Shown here piece by piece: positions 10,651 through 22,606 of a stretch of DNA of 64,000 nucleotides; position 1 is the first letter of the stretch; the number at the start of each line of letters is the position of its first letter. This DNA is from Cudoniella acicularis (Eukaryota > Ascomycota > Leotiomycetes > Helotiales > Helotiaceae). The stretch lies in assembly GCA_013054445.1 (NCBI GenBank), contig JAAMPI010000041.1, positions 1 to 64,000 of the forward strand. Direction: 5' to 3'. A program made the position numbers and the translations under genes. Under the pieces are notes generated by a model that saw nothing but the letters and a program-made list of their open reading frames with translations, was not told the origin of the DNA and searched no databases.

Positions 10651-12396
10651 TTTGTGTTAGTGATTGTCGTGCTCGTTCATGATGGAGGTGAGAGCTTTAC
10701 TTGAATTCGGAGCTATGCTTGAAGAGGCGAGTGTCGGAGCAGCCTAGGTAGGTGCAAGGTTTTGCTTCGAAGGCTTTTTCGATGTTGGTGGGATTGGTTG
10801 TGGTTATGGCGCGAGGGTTTTGTTGGATTTCGAAGGAGCTGTCGAGAGGAAGTCAGTCAATGATGACAAGTATTCTTCTTGTAATGGTTTTCAAGAAGAT
10901 CTCTCCTGAAGCCGGGACGAATGTGGTAAAATGTCATCCCGTACCGGTTCAGGTCCAAAAAAGCACCCTGGACTGTTGCCAGGTTGCCGTTTGAGAAGAA
11001 ATCATCTTGAAACCATGGATCTTCACATCATCATCATTAGTTACCATTGCGAGGGCGCCTGGTTTTTTTGCGTACCGATAGTCTGGTGCATGTCTTGTCC
11101 AATGTCAAAAGGAGGTATTTCGCTCAATTCGCTCTCGAACAAGGGTAGGTCTTGAGGTTATCCAGTGTCAGGGCCGGGGTTAGAAGTATGGAGTTTGAGG
11201 GGCTACTTACCAGGTGGATTGCCATTGAGCAGCCAAGAGGGACCTCTGGTGCAACAAGACAATCAGCTAATGACTCCTCAGAATATTCAACAGTATAGAC
11301 ACCCGGAAAGCCATGGGAAATCCGAATACTTGGGGGGATGAAAGGTAATCCATACACTATGAGAAAATATGTAGTAAGCTTCCAATATTGACTCTACAGC
11401 TATTCATCTCCGGCCCCGGTCCTGGCTCCACAGCTAGTATTTGAGTTTTTTAAGTCTCTGGAAGATCGGATGTGTTTTGTCGTGTCATGGCAAATTCAGT
11501 CCAGTAGTCACACTCCATGGGATTTGCTTATGGCGACATACTCGGCCTCAAATCCAGTTTGATGACTGGGATGGTTCATCTCTATTAGAGGATGGCACAC
11601 CACCTCTGGTCTTTCATCCCTATTGAATCACCTTGCATCAGTATTTGATCCTTTCTTGTTGGCATGCGACGTGCAAATGAGGACACACCGCTTTCCTGTC
11701 TCCATTACTGTATCAAATGTTGCGACGAGAATGATTTGAAATTCGGAAGATGATGCGGAGGAAAGAACCAGAGCAAGGCCAGAGGGGATGCTCGACCTTA
11801 AGTAGAACCAGTGATGAGGCTTCAGGCATGCATCGCCTCGTTTCGCCGTGTTCGCCCGATTTTCCCTGTTGTGGTGCCCGACGGAGATGCAGTAATTCAA
11901 GCGACCCCTATCGCGATGCTTTAATATAGCCACGAAGTTCAGCCCCCAAAATTGAAGATAGCAATGACTCGATGAGCGTTTACGAACTGGAGAGCAAGGC
12001 AAGAAAATAAATATGCCTGGCGCACCTGAATATTTTCCGAATTCTTACTCGTTACGCCCGCTATTCTCCCTGAGAACACTTCCACCGACAAACATCTTTA
12101 TGAGAAGCAGCGATTCTGAAATTATTACAGAGTACAATCTTAAAGCTTAATTTTCCGATTCGTCAGTTATTTTAGCATTATAATTCGTGCCTGTTTTGAT
12201 ACTTTGAAGTGTCGTGCTCTTATCTAATATCGAAAAAGCTCGGTTTCCAAAAAGAATTTCTCTGTCTGGGGTGATACTTAGCTGAATAAATATTATTCCT
12301 CATTTCAACCCCTGCCTTTTGACTCAGGAAGTTTTTCCAAAGAAGTTCTCATGTTTATGTTTTGCTTTCGCCTGCGACGCCGAGACTTCTCTATTA
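10651..12396. other. Intergenic; no supported gene
   Basis: Base composition returns to genic here. Minus-strand words near 10690-10990 and 11124-11357 look weakly coding (for example a C-x4-C word followed by FKHSSEFK), but I could not join exons or identify a family. It may hold eroded gene pieces. Confidence 0.4.
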
Positions 12397-13445
12397 TTAG
12401 CTATCTCTCCCCCTGCACTGATTTCTTGGTTTCTCCTCCAACTCACTACCCACCACCTCCAAAGCAGGCATTTCAGAAGCTATATTATCATTACACGTAT
12501 TATTATCCTCAATCTCGGCAATATTGTTTCCGTCGAGCTCACCCAAGCTACTTCCCTCAAGCTCGTTTATGTTTATTGCCTCGAGCTCACCCATCCTGTT
12601 TCCCTCAAGCTCATGGCACACACACTATCACCATGCAGCTGAGCCTTATCTGCCTCCTGCTTCCACTCTTCTTCTTTTCCCTCTACGGCCGCTTCATTTC
12701 AATTGCCTTTTGCGACTTTCCTTTTCCATCTCCAGAGATAGATAGCAGTGAATACAATGGCCATAAGGAGCAACAGTGGACCAAAGACAACAGCTGCTAT
12801 CAATGCTTGATTTGGGGGTTTTGAAGGTGCAACAGTGGGAGAAGTGCTCTGTGGAAGGGCTGCCAAATGTCAGTTTATTTGTTCTTGGAGAACCTTTTCC
12901 GGCCATGCGCACCTGAAGTTTGCGCAGAAGCGAAAGTAGGATTCAGCATCCGCGTTAGAACCGGAGTCAAGATTATTGCCTGCGTTGTTATCGAGGCATT
13001 GAGTTATCCTAACGAGGACAACTGTGACAAGATACTCGAAAAGCAACTGTCCTGTGAGGTTTGGCTTGCTGCTAGACTCTGCTGCTCCGGACCACTTGAC
13101 GAATTGATGATGTTTGCACAGTAATCTAAGAACGGCTCAAATTTAGTGAGATAGTCCTTAATTGTAACAACTATCGGGTTTCCTAGGTTCTCTTCCACGC
13201 ATGAAGTGCAATTTGCGTAACCGGTTTCGAAGTTTGAAGTTGAATTACAAAGTGCTGGCGTCGAGCCGACTTTTTGCGCTTCAATATATACATTATCTGT
13301 TGCTATCATTAGGCCTTTCTCAAAGTACGGATGTTCATAACTTTCTGCACTCGCTATAGCAGACAGGTGGTACCGCCGATGAGTCGTCTCTCGATTCCAA
13401 GGCGCGTCGGATCAAGCTGAATAGTTCTATTGTGACGGCAATCAT
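12397..13445 (-). pseudogene. Broken cysteine-rich membrane-anchored surface protein
   Basis: The pieces read in order on the minus strand but in shifting frames. An N-terminal segment starts at ATG 13445 and reaches VPPVCYSEC. A Cys-rich domain follows (13309-13005: STPALCNSTSNFETGYANC, SCVEENLG, FLDYCANI), then a second Cys piece (CLDNNAGNN, SYFRFCANF) one frame over. A transmembrane segment lies near 12690-12810 (ALIAAVVFGPLLLLMAIVFT, then basic residues) and a tail of ELEG/GELE motifs follows (12397-12621). A TGA stands just after the membrane segment, and frame changes occur near 13005 and 12630. Secreted ectodomain, single helix and ELxG tail form a recurrent architecture in fungal surface proteins. 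Function unknown. Unmodelled introns could explain some but probably not all breaks. Confidence 0.5.
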
Positions 13446-15270
13446 GTCAATTTCTCAGGCGACTTTAAAGTACACTCCAAAATCAGATTCATTATTTGAC
13501 GTGGGAAGGCTGCCTTTTTTTCTTCGGCGGGCTATTTGCTTCGCCACCATAACACCCCAAAGTCTATGATGTCCTCAGAAGGATCATTGTCCATCGTGGA
13601 TTGATTGGTATGCTGACCACTTCAGGGCACACAACAATATATTTTTATACATCGAATGTTTGGCCTATCATCTGATTCATCTTACTGACGAATGAAGCTC
13701 GATTCTCGAATGCGGCAATTCGAGGATGGTAGTTAGCAACCGGGCTATACCTCACAAATGTGGTTGTTTTATCATGATTAATTTCCAGCCCCTGAGAGCG
13801 GCTATCCTTGCCCACCTTTACCTAGGAATTGGTTTTTAGATTAATTGATTTCGACTCAATCTAGTGTCTCCGAACGGAATTTGATTCTGTCCCACATTGT
13901 AGACACGCAAATCAGCGGTTAAAAGCAGAAAACAAGAAAACCTTCCAATTTTGTCTCCAAAAAACTATATTATATATATATATATTTTGATAAAACTATA
14001 AATAGTTACAAGATAATATCATTTTGATTCTATAGGCTAACAGAAATCCAGACCGAATGTTCGAGACCTCTAGATTTTAGATCACCTCACTCCAAGGGAA
14101 GAAGAGGCTCAGGAGATGATTCAATAATGGATTTTAGTGGTACGATGCCACTTCGCCGTATACCTTTATCAAGAGCCCCGAAAAGGATAAAATATGTATA
14201 AGTAGTGAGTCTACCAATACTGAACCCCTTTCTCCTTACTACCGGTACATCATTATTGTACAAATCCGTTCATCGTAAATTTCCCCCAAAATGACCACAG
14301 CAGGCCAATCTACATTAAACTTTTCTAGGTAGTATTTGCCAGCCAGTTATTGTGCGGGTTTGATGCCATTTAAGTTATTTTAGAAGTTTTTACAGTGAGC
14401 CGCCCTAAATTGCAGAGACTTCCCCACTGTAATTGAGCAATTATTCGCTAAAAATACAGGGAAAGATGTGCTATCTTATCAGCCAACGATCCATGTTAAC
14501 GAGACTGCGCGGAACACTTCAAATTTATTAAATGGCTACAAATTTAAAACAAGATCTATTTAAAGAATATGGAAATCAACTCAAAGTAAAACATACTTTT
14601 GCTTTGAATAATATTTCAGAATAAAGTTGTGTATGTTCCTTCACCAGCTTGAGGTGATGTTACTGGACGCTCTGTACGGACGAACGAGAATAGTGAGCAG
14701 CCGCTAATTTACAGGGATTCAAGCGCTGTAACTCAGCGACACTCGCTAATTTTAAGGACTTAGGCACTGAAACCGGGCGTTTCGCAGGACGATAACTTCC
14801 TTTTTAAAAATTATAATTAAAGAATTATCAAGGTAATATTTTCTTAAATCCTGTGTGAGATAAAAGTCGTGTTCTCTATAACAAGCGCGAAATAACAGAG
14901 TTGCAATCTGCACGCCGTATTCTGGGGAATAGTCCGGTAATTTATAGGGGCTCTCACACTGTATTTTTTTTAGCGAGTAAACCTGAATTGAAGCGAACTT
15001 CCCTTTTTTATTTGCTCTCTCTTTCAACCTCTTTTATCTAAGAGCTCTTCACAAGACAAATAATAGGCAGAAACCAAACCTATTAATTTCTCAAGTTCCT
15101 TCTACAACTGCTACCTGCTTTTCGTTCCCCAGCAACTAAAATACACAGATTTTAGGTCTATCTATCACACCACTCAGATCACTCAATCCACAAAACGCCA
15201 TAAACCTTCTCCACGTTCAAAGGCCCCCCCTCTTCCAAGTTCCTATTCATGCACGGTGTGGCTAAACTCT
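13446..15270. other. Intergenic, AT-rich
   Basis: No supported gene. It contains a (TA)n run near 13970-13984 and one copy of a dispersed AT-rich motif (14511-14565). A 91-codon frame at 14752-15027 has no homology signature and is probably chance. Confidence 0.5.
14511..14565 (+). repeat. Dispersed AT-rich motif, copy 1
   Basis: Begins ggaacacttcaaatttatta. Related sequence occurs at about 62115-62166 and 62915-62966 in the same orientation and near 35480-35515 inverted. The shared core is aacacttcaaaataattaa, followed by tacaaa and an A-rich tail. It may be the end of a short transposon. Confidence 0.4.
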
Positions 15271-15906
15271 TCAGGTTGTTCCATCAAACTGAACAGCAGT
15301 AGCCGTTTGTCCTGCAGCCGCAGTGTCAAGCGCGATGTTTTTATCCAGCTTTGTCTGCTCGGCAGTAAGCTTGGCGGAGGTATCTGTACCCTGAGCAGCT
15401 TGAATCTGAAGCGACAGAACAGTAGCGGTAAGCTTGAGAACCTTGTTCTTTATTTTACCATTCTATTTACTATTAGTACCAAATAGATAGAAAAGAGAGG
15501 TAAGTCGTGAGGCGTGGGAACTTACTTGCAAATCAGTAGCGGTAGTTCCTGAAGCAGCAGCGATAACGGGGTTGAAGGCCTGAACTTCGGCATTTTCAGC
15601 CACGTCATGAGTGTTCTTGATGATTTTGAGATCGGCGGCCGACACGGCAGCGAGATTGTTGGTGTCAATGGCGGAGAAGAGCGCATCTGCTTCTGCTTTG
15701 GCGTTTCCGGCTGTTCCGCCAGAAATGGATATCGCATTGTAGGTTTGGGATGTCAACACGTTTCCCCCAGTTGCTGCTGTTGCTGTGGTGGATTTTGCGG
15801 TTGCAGCGCTGGTTGTGGAGGTTGCGCTCTTCTTGGCTGGCATGGGCGATGCGATGACGCTGCTCGCTGCGAGGAAGACCGAAATGAGAGAGAGTGAGAA
15901 TTGCAT
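15271..15906 (-). CDS. Small secreted protein, conserved fungal family of unknown function
   Basis: The start is the ATG at 15906 (MQFSLSLISVFLAASS), which begins a signal peptide ending near IASPMP. The longer open frame upstream to 16164 lacks this logic. Exon 1 is 15526-15906 and exon 2 is 15271-15447, joined across a GTAAGT...AAG intron of 78 bases, giving 185 residues. A Thr/Ser/Ala-rich linker (residues about 20-50) leads to an Ala-rich helical domain with ADALFSAIDTNNLAAVSAAD, HDVAENAEVQAFNP, NKVLKLTATVLSLQIQAAQG and KLDKNIALDTAAAGQ. There is no cysteine. It probably acts in or at the cell wall. I know no assigned activity. The frame and splice sites are convincing. Confidence 0.85.
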
Positions 15907-17045
15907 TTTTGCTCTGGTAACTGGTGGTCTGGTTGAGAGAGTGACGGTTGGTTGAATTTGGAAGTTGATAAAATGAAGGTATTCGATCAGCACAGCTGGC
16001 TTGATAGCTAGAGACGCAATAACCATAACGGGAAACAGGATGATCTTATAGATGATTGAATTCGAATAAAATGAGAACGGATGGAATAGGCGCATAGCTT
16101 TTGGCCCACTCCACGAGTCCATCTCATCTTCGAGATGTGTCAAACGTTGTTTTCCGAGCCGCACAATATCTTGGGAGCTTGGCTGATGATGGAAATGTCA
16201 CTGAAGGGGGAAAATGAGACGCCAAGTACTACTTGGCGATACAAATGGAATGAGAACCATAAGAAGAAACCACGAGGCCGGGAAATTTCCGGCGGGACAA
16301 GAAATAAACGTCTTTCGTAATTTGCACAAGGCTAGCTTGACTCTCTTTCTGCTGTTATCATATATGACGAAGAGAATTCTGGATTCTTGATCTGATTAGC
16401 AGAATACTAGAATGTTCAGGCTAGTATTTCCTGTTTGCGTCTGCCTTGTCGCGATTCTTGATGTCTGATCTCTTCAAAGATCACTATTGATTCCCCAAAC
16501 AGTGAAACAGCTTGCTGGAAACCTTCTCGTGATCCAGCCAAGTAATCCCGAGTGCCAGGTCACAGTAGAAAAGGATAACACCTTGCGCGCCGAAGAATCA
16601 TAAAATGAGGTTATTATTGGTGGAATCTAAAATGTGGGGAGCATGGAGAGGTATTTGTTCCAGTTTCTCTGTATGATCGTCGCCCAGTGAAATCGAGCTT
16701 TGGAAGCGAGTGCCAGGTGTTTCAATCCCGTTAGCGAGGACAAAAGGGGGAAGAGCAGGATATTTTTCATCCAAAGAGGGAACATTGTAGTGCAATGACG
16801 TTTTCACTTAATTGATGGCGACAGAATACGAGGAACATGAGACTTGAGAATGTTGTACATAGTTCAAAGTGGGATTTCAGGGGCTGGCTTTGCGTTGACA
16901 GAAGCGAATACAGTAAATATGCCAAGAATGGAAGAGTATGCACTCAAAAAGCTTAAATTCAAACATTTCGTGCGCCAGGCGATGCCATGATGCATGACCG
17001 TTGCTTCCAGCTCTCTCTGGAGAGTGAAATACATCAAGACAGAAC
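15907..17045. other. Intergenic
   Basis: This is upstream DNA of the secreted-protein gene on the right and downstream DNA of the transporter relic. A 69-codon minus-strand frame at 16598-16807 is open but has no recognisable feature. Confidence 0.5.
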
Positions 17046-18955
17046 TCAATTCCAACGTCTTCCAAAATCACCCTCCTCATGATCCACCATCATTCCCTCA
17101 ACACCATGTGCATCCTTCAACGCCACTTTCCCCAAGCTGACCGCACCAGCGTCTAAAGTACCATCCATAATCTCTCTCTCAAAGTACGCCAATAGTCTCT
17201 TCGCTGGGATCGCATTTTTGTCCTTGAAGATAAATATGTCCCCGTTTTCTCGGAATAATCTGTCGATATCTTCGAGTGTGCGGTCGGATGTCTCGGGATA
17301 AAAAAGGTAAACAATTGGTACGAAGGAGGCGTTGAAGGCAGTCCAGATAATGTAGAATCTCCAGCCTAGGGTTTCAATACCGATGGGGGTGATTTCAACT
17401 ACCATAAAATTGAAAATCCAATCTGGAGATTAGAAGTCAGTATATTTGGTATCTTTCTATGGTATGTAGGAGCAAAACACATAGATGAGTTTGTGCTCAC
17501 TTGCTGCAGTTCCCAATGCCGCACCTTTCGTACGCATAGAAAGAGAATTGGTTTCGGTAAGGTAGAGCCACTATAAATCCAGGGGTTAGCATATCCCATC
17601 ATAATTTAATACCAAAGAGAAGAAAAAGGGGTTGAGATTTGTTTGAGTAATCGACGAGCATATTCTCGCCACAGAAGTGCTCTTTGAGTGAAGTAAGAAA
17701 AGTTGAAGGGATCTGAATATACATATCGGAACGCCTTGCCATCCGATCCCAAAGAAAACATAATATAGGAAGAACGCTACAGAAGCAGAGGCCACCAATT
17801 TCTGGTACTGGTAGCCTTCCAGCTCCGGGTAGCGAATGAGAACCGTGATGAAGACGTAACACAATGCTTGACCCGCCGCAGCATACATCATCAGGTTTCT
17901 GCGGCCCCAGGGTTCAACGTTGGGAATAGCAACCAAGCTAAAGAACAAATATGATACCGAGTTGCAAGCTGCCAGAAGATGGGCTAGGCCATTCGAAAGA
18001 CCGGCGGGGGAGATGAGGACTGTAGGTAGATAATAAGAGGTGACGTTGATGCCGCTGAGTTGTTGCATGATTTGCGTGCCAATTCCTAAACGAGTCGTCG
18101 AATTGTTGATGTCCCTCCTTGATCACCTGTTCTTCCACGCAGTAGATAGCCCCATGAGACTCCATGTTCTTTTTCGAAAGTGACTGCAAACTGAATATTC
18201 TTGAAATAATTGGCCACTTGATCATTGTTAACGTCCAGGCCCTCAAGATTTGTGATGATCTTTCGCCCTTGATCGATATCGCCGTGTGCTATCAGCCAAC
18301 GAGGAGATTCTGGAAGTCAGGGAACCGTGCCATAAAGGATAAAAATGAAGATAAGTTGGAAAGCAAGAGGAAAGCGCCACGAGATGGGTCCACCGACAAA
18401 CGAAAACCCGTAAGTCATCCAGTTGGAAAGAGAAGCCGGTAATGTTTAGAATCATTTCGATAACGACAAGTTTTCCTCTCCAACTAGCTTTTGAGGTTTC
18501 GGATTGCTAAACCGGGGCTGTAGACGTGTTGAGACCATTGTCAATTCCCGCTATAACCCGTCCGACCATCATGGTAGGGACGTTGAATGCTGAAATTTGA
18601 ATAATGGCGCCTACTGTCATGATGGTTGTGCCAAAGAGGATAGTCTTTTTCCGTCCTAGGAGGTCGCCTATTATGACGGCAGCAATGGCACCAACAAAAC
18701 ATCCGATATCGTATATTGCCGTGACCGTTCCGATCAGCGAAGTCTTGCCATTTAGGTTGAGGGTATTGAGGAAATCCTCTGTGACGATAACACCACCTTT
18801 GCAGATTATGTCAGTCAAGTTATGAAGGGGTAAGCAGAGAAGAGGGGCATACCGAAAACTCCCTGATCGTAACCAAAGAGTGTCATGTCAGTAGCACAAG
18901 CAACAGTGACCCAGAAGGCCAACCATCCACCTGTCATACCAAAATAAGGAGCCAT
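17046..18955 (-). pseudogene. MFS sugar (hexose) transporter pseudogene
   Basis: The order of motifs is that of a 12-helix sugar porter. It starts MAPYFGMTGGWLAFW (ATG 18955), then LFGYDQGVFGG across a good intron, DLLGRKKTILFG, VGRVIAGIDNGLNTSTAPV, PESPRWLIAHGD, MQQLSGINVTSYYLP, FGIGWQGVP, MRTKGAALGT, and finally PETSDRTLEDIDRLF. The frame is broken several times: a TAG at 18511-18513 where the family has Tyr in TAPVYQ, a frameshift near 18433, a TGA in place of Trp in TVPW, and a frameshift at 18090-18100 before LGIGTQIMQQ. The 3' exon after the GTGAGC intron is intact. Without these lesions it would be a plasma-membrane hexose or related sugar transporter of about 530 residues. Confidence 0.85.
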
Positions 18956-20194
18956 TTTTGTTAAATTTGGCTCAATCAAAGGAAGAATATATATTCGAAA
19001 GAGAGTTTAAGCGGATAATGTCCCCGGGACGAAATGCACTGAAAGTAGACAATGTGGAAAATCATTATTTTTTATAGATCAAGTTGACCCTTCGGTGGGT
19101 AAACATTCGCAAACAAGCATCTCTACCAGTCTCGACAACAGATATCGTGACATCAGATACAAGCCACCACAGGGTGAGTCCCTCTAACCAAACCCCCATT
19201 TGACGTGGCTTTGATCTCGTTTGGGCCTATAGCAATACCAGAAAATAGCTATGAGGCTGTAATCACGAGGCTCACTGGTCCAAAAACAGTCATTGCGGGT
19301 TATGTACACAATTTCTCAGCCTTGCAGATAGGGTACACCCTGTTCGGGGGATTTGCGGGAAGACGACGGACCGATTTGCCTGTTTCATAGGTGCCGACAC
19401 TCAGCCTTGCTGACTATACATAGGAGAGCATGAATTCTGTCCACATTTTGTGGTGATTTTTGACCTGATGTCCCATCTGGTGACGTGTGGAGAACCGGGA
19501 TATGGGGGATCAATGAATTTGAGGAGCCCCAACAAAGATCGAATTCTGGAGTGCAGCCTTCAGGGCATAGTGATTGGTGTTTCACGGGCGCAACCCGGCG
19601 CGCTGAGTTCGCCTTGCGAAGACAGAACTGCCATAGAAATAGACAAAACAAAGACAGATAACGGAAGAGATTATGACAAACCGAGGAAGCTCCACGATCA
19701 TTGTTGAGGGGCCAGACTCATGGAGCCCCCGAGTCATGCTTGCTCCAGATCTTTGCGACATATTTTGCTCTGTATAGAGAGCATGATCACGCGTCATAAA
19801 AGGATCGAGATAGCGACGAGATGGGTTGCAATTTCTTCGATGCCGTGATGATGTTTTTGGCAAGTGATGTGCGAGGAAGAGAGAAGTTGAGCACAAAGCT
19901 GGTGAAGTAGGAGATTATGTTTATGTATGCGCGCCCGCTTGTTCCGCCAATAAGTTGACCCGTATTTGCCCCTTTTTCACCCGATATTTAAACGGGTGTT
20001 GGAAGCTAGTAGGACTCCTTTGGATAAAACACTAAATGAGTACTTTTTAACCTGGATTTCTCGGTTTCTGTGAATAACCCAAGTCTATGAAAGGTTTCTG
20101 GTCTACCTCGCTATAATTTTAGATTGTCATGCCTTTACTAAAGAGGCTTTTCCTCTCCATATAAGCCCACCAATTTCACAGACTCCCTCCCCTC
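18956..20194. other. Intergenic
   Basis: No supported gene. A minus-strand frame at 19582-19896 contains one hydrophobic stretch (FVIISSVICLCFVYFYGSSV) but lacks splice or family support. Confidence 0.45.
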
Positions 20195-20860
20195 TCAAAA
20201 AATCGCCAAAATATTAGGCGGGCTCGCCACATCCCCCAAAACATCACAAACCTCACTCGTCACAAAAAAGCTCCATCTCTTCTCCCTCTTACAATACTCC
20301 GCCAATTTCTCTAAGTCGAAAAGCTCGCCAACAGGCATTCCCCACCCCGCAAGCAGTACCTCATGCAACATGTATTCTTTTTATGATGCTTCCGTGCATA
20401 ATTTCGTCAGTTGTTATTTTAAATTGAAAGGGAAAGGCAGAAATGTACGCCAGCATTCAAAACTCGGTTGATCCCCCGCCACAGCCGCGAAATTCTCCCA
20501 AATCCACTGCAGCATTTCTCGCTCTGTTCTACGCCGCTGAAATGAGGCGGGTTGACATCTTTCAATGCAGGGAGTTCTGCTTCTGATTTTTGGTTTTGGG
20601 CGTGAGTGTAACCTAATTGGAAACATCAATTTTTAAAGTGTTTGGATGTAGCGGAAGGAAGAGACGCACCAGATCTAACTATCAAGATATCCCCGAATTT
20701 GATCTCCGTTCCTTGAGGCTTTGCAGTTTCCAAGAGGTATTTCAGGGAATGGAACCACTCTCGAAGGGGTCGTAGGGAATAGGTGGATCTTGAGCGAGAC
20801 GCCAGGAGTGGAAGTCCAGGAGGATGTCTCGACCTACTATTCCCTGTTCCGCCATTGCTG
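20195..20860 (-). pseudogene. Truncated cyclase-family (kynurenine formamidase-like) pseudogene
   Basis: The minus strand carries the C-terminal half of the fungal putative cyclase family (Pfam Cyclase). It reads GIVGRDILLDFHSWR, IPYDPFES, then a one-base frameshift, GTEIKFGDILIVRSG, an intron beginning GTGCGT and ending TTAG, GYTHAQN, PPHFSGVEQSE, a second one-base shift, MLQWIWENFAAVAGDQPSFE, a degenerate stretch, then HEVLLAGWGMPVGELFDLEK and VASPPNILAIF with a stop at 20195. The N-terminal half with the metal-binding HxGTHxD motif is absent. Two frameshifts and truncation leave no functional protein. The family hydrolyses or cyclises amide and lactone substrates in secondary and tryptophan metabolism. 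Confidence 0.8.
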
Positions 20861-22606
20861 TTCAAGAAATGAATCAGCACATCTCTTCGTATTTCACTGC
20901 AGCCTTTCAGCCTTGTTCAAACCAACTCCTCCAAAAATCACGCCTCTGCTCCTTCAAAAATACACTACAAAGCTCCTGAAAGAAATAGCAAAAAGAAAAA
21001 AGGGCACTTACCCTGAATCCCCAACCTCCCTATCCACATCAAAAGAACCCTCCTCCTACCCCAACAATCCACCCACATATAGGCTCGCTTCTACCCACCT
21101 ATCAATCCACCCATCCACCTCCATACCTCCACCTAATTTCAACGTTTACATTTACATCCATATTTTCTTTCATTGTCGTATTACCCATTTAGCTTCCCTT
21201 TTTCGCTTTCGCTCTCACAGCATGTAAGTAAGATTAGGTACGCTAGCGAAGCTCAATAATACACACCACAGCAATTCAATTCAATCCAAAACCCATCTAT
21301 CATTTCCCTTTCTACCCACCTCCTCCCCTCTTCCTTCCACTTTCTCGTTTCAAAAAAAACAGACCCCAAGCCGTTTCTCCAAACGAACCCTTCCCCTCGG
21401 AGGATACCCATTACGACACAAAGAAACAAAACCATCACAAATTGATCCATATTCAGGGTACAAACCAAGCTATTGCCAAGCTCCGTAACTACTCATGACT
21501 CATGCGGAAACCAAGAGCTAGGTAGGATTGCGAACCTTACTAGTTGGCGCGTTTGAGGAGTGGGGGTATACGGAGGTATCTCTGTTCCCTCCCAATTGAA
21601 AAAAAAAAGGAAAAAGAAAACTCCCAGGAAACACCAGTGTTTTACTTTAAATCATCATTTTTCTATTTACACCACCCACCCACCCACACACATACATCCA
21701 ACACCCGTGTATCCAATCCAATCCAACCCATCAATTCAATCTAACCAATCTAGCTAGCTAGTCAAACATGATCCAACTAGTCGGCTAACCAACTAACCAA
21801 CCAGCTAGAACAGGTTTCATCCCCATTCCATTCCACTTCACTTCTATTCCTCCTTTCCTCACTCCCCATCATACATAAGAAAGACGGCTAACGGCTAGCT
21901 CTCTAAAAGAGGTCAGGACAGGGTTTGTATTCGTGTAGTTTTTTGTTTGGCCAGTTTAGGGGGAATCGGAATCGGAATCGGAATCGAAATCGGGATCATT
22001 AGCTAGGACACCGCTAGTAGAGTATAGGTAGGCCAGCCAGCTATTAGAGAACAGACGGATAGATGGATAGACAGACGGACAAAAAAAAGGAGAACACCAG
22101 CACCAGGAAAACCAACCAGCCAGCAACCAAGCAAGCAAAAGCAACCAGCAAATGCATGAAAAAACCCCCAGGATGTTCTGCTAACGTTCCGTCTCCTTTG
22201 CTTCCCGGGACCAAGGCAGAGATTATGGCCGATTGACTGACTGACTGACGCTGGTAGACAAAATATAATGCGGTGATGTGTGATGTGATGCGGTGTCTCA
22301 TGGACAGTGTAGATGTACAGAAAATGAAGCGGAGAAAATCGAGATACCTAAGGCTCGCATGAAGCCTCTTCCATCAAAAGAATCAAAACATTTGGTATGT
22401 GTGTGTTGGGTATTGTGAAGATTTTCGTCATCAAAAGTCGTTACGGACGGCGGCGGGGTATGAACATTGCTTGCAAGTTGATTCGATTGGTTTCGTTTCG
22501 CCGAGAATTAACCTGAATTGCGGTAGTCCAAAATAGGTTGCTCTCCAAATCTTTGTGATATATTGGGAAACGCTTTTCCTGAAGGTCGGTAGTTCGTGGT
22601 TGTAAG
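20861..22606. other. Intergenic with low-complexity tracts
   Basis: Pyrimidine-rich and CCACC-type tracts, probably UTR and promoter material. No supported gene. This is the 3' side of the G alpha gene. Confidence 0.5.
21961..21998. repeat. Hexanucleotide microsatellite GGAATC
   Basis: About six units of ggaatc, the last ones degenerate (gaaatc, gggatc). Confidence 0.8.

Noticed and set aside
12351..12824. 157-codon plus-strand frame
   Set aside because: It is antisense to the surface-protein relic, whose membrane segment and ELEG tail explain the region better.
14752..15027. 91-codon minus-strand frame
   Set aside because: AT-rich, no motif, isolated in intergenic DNA.
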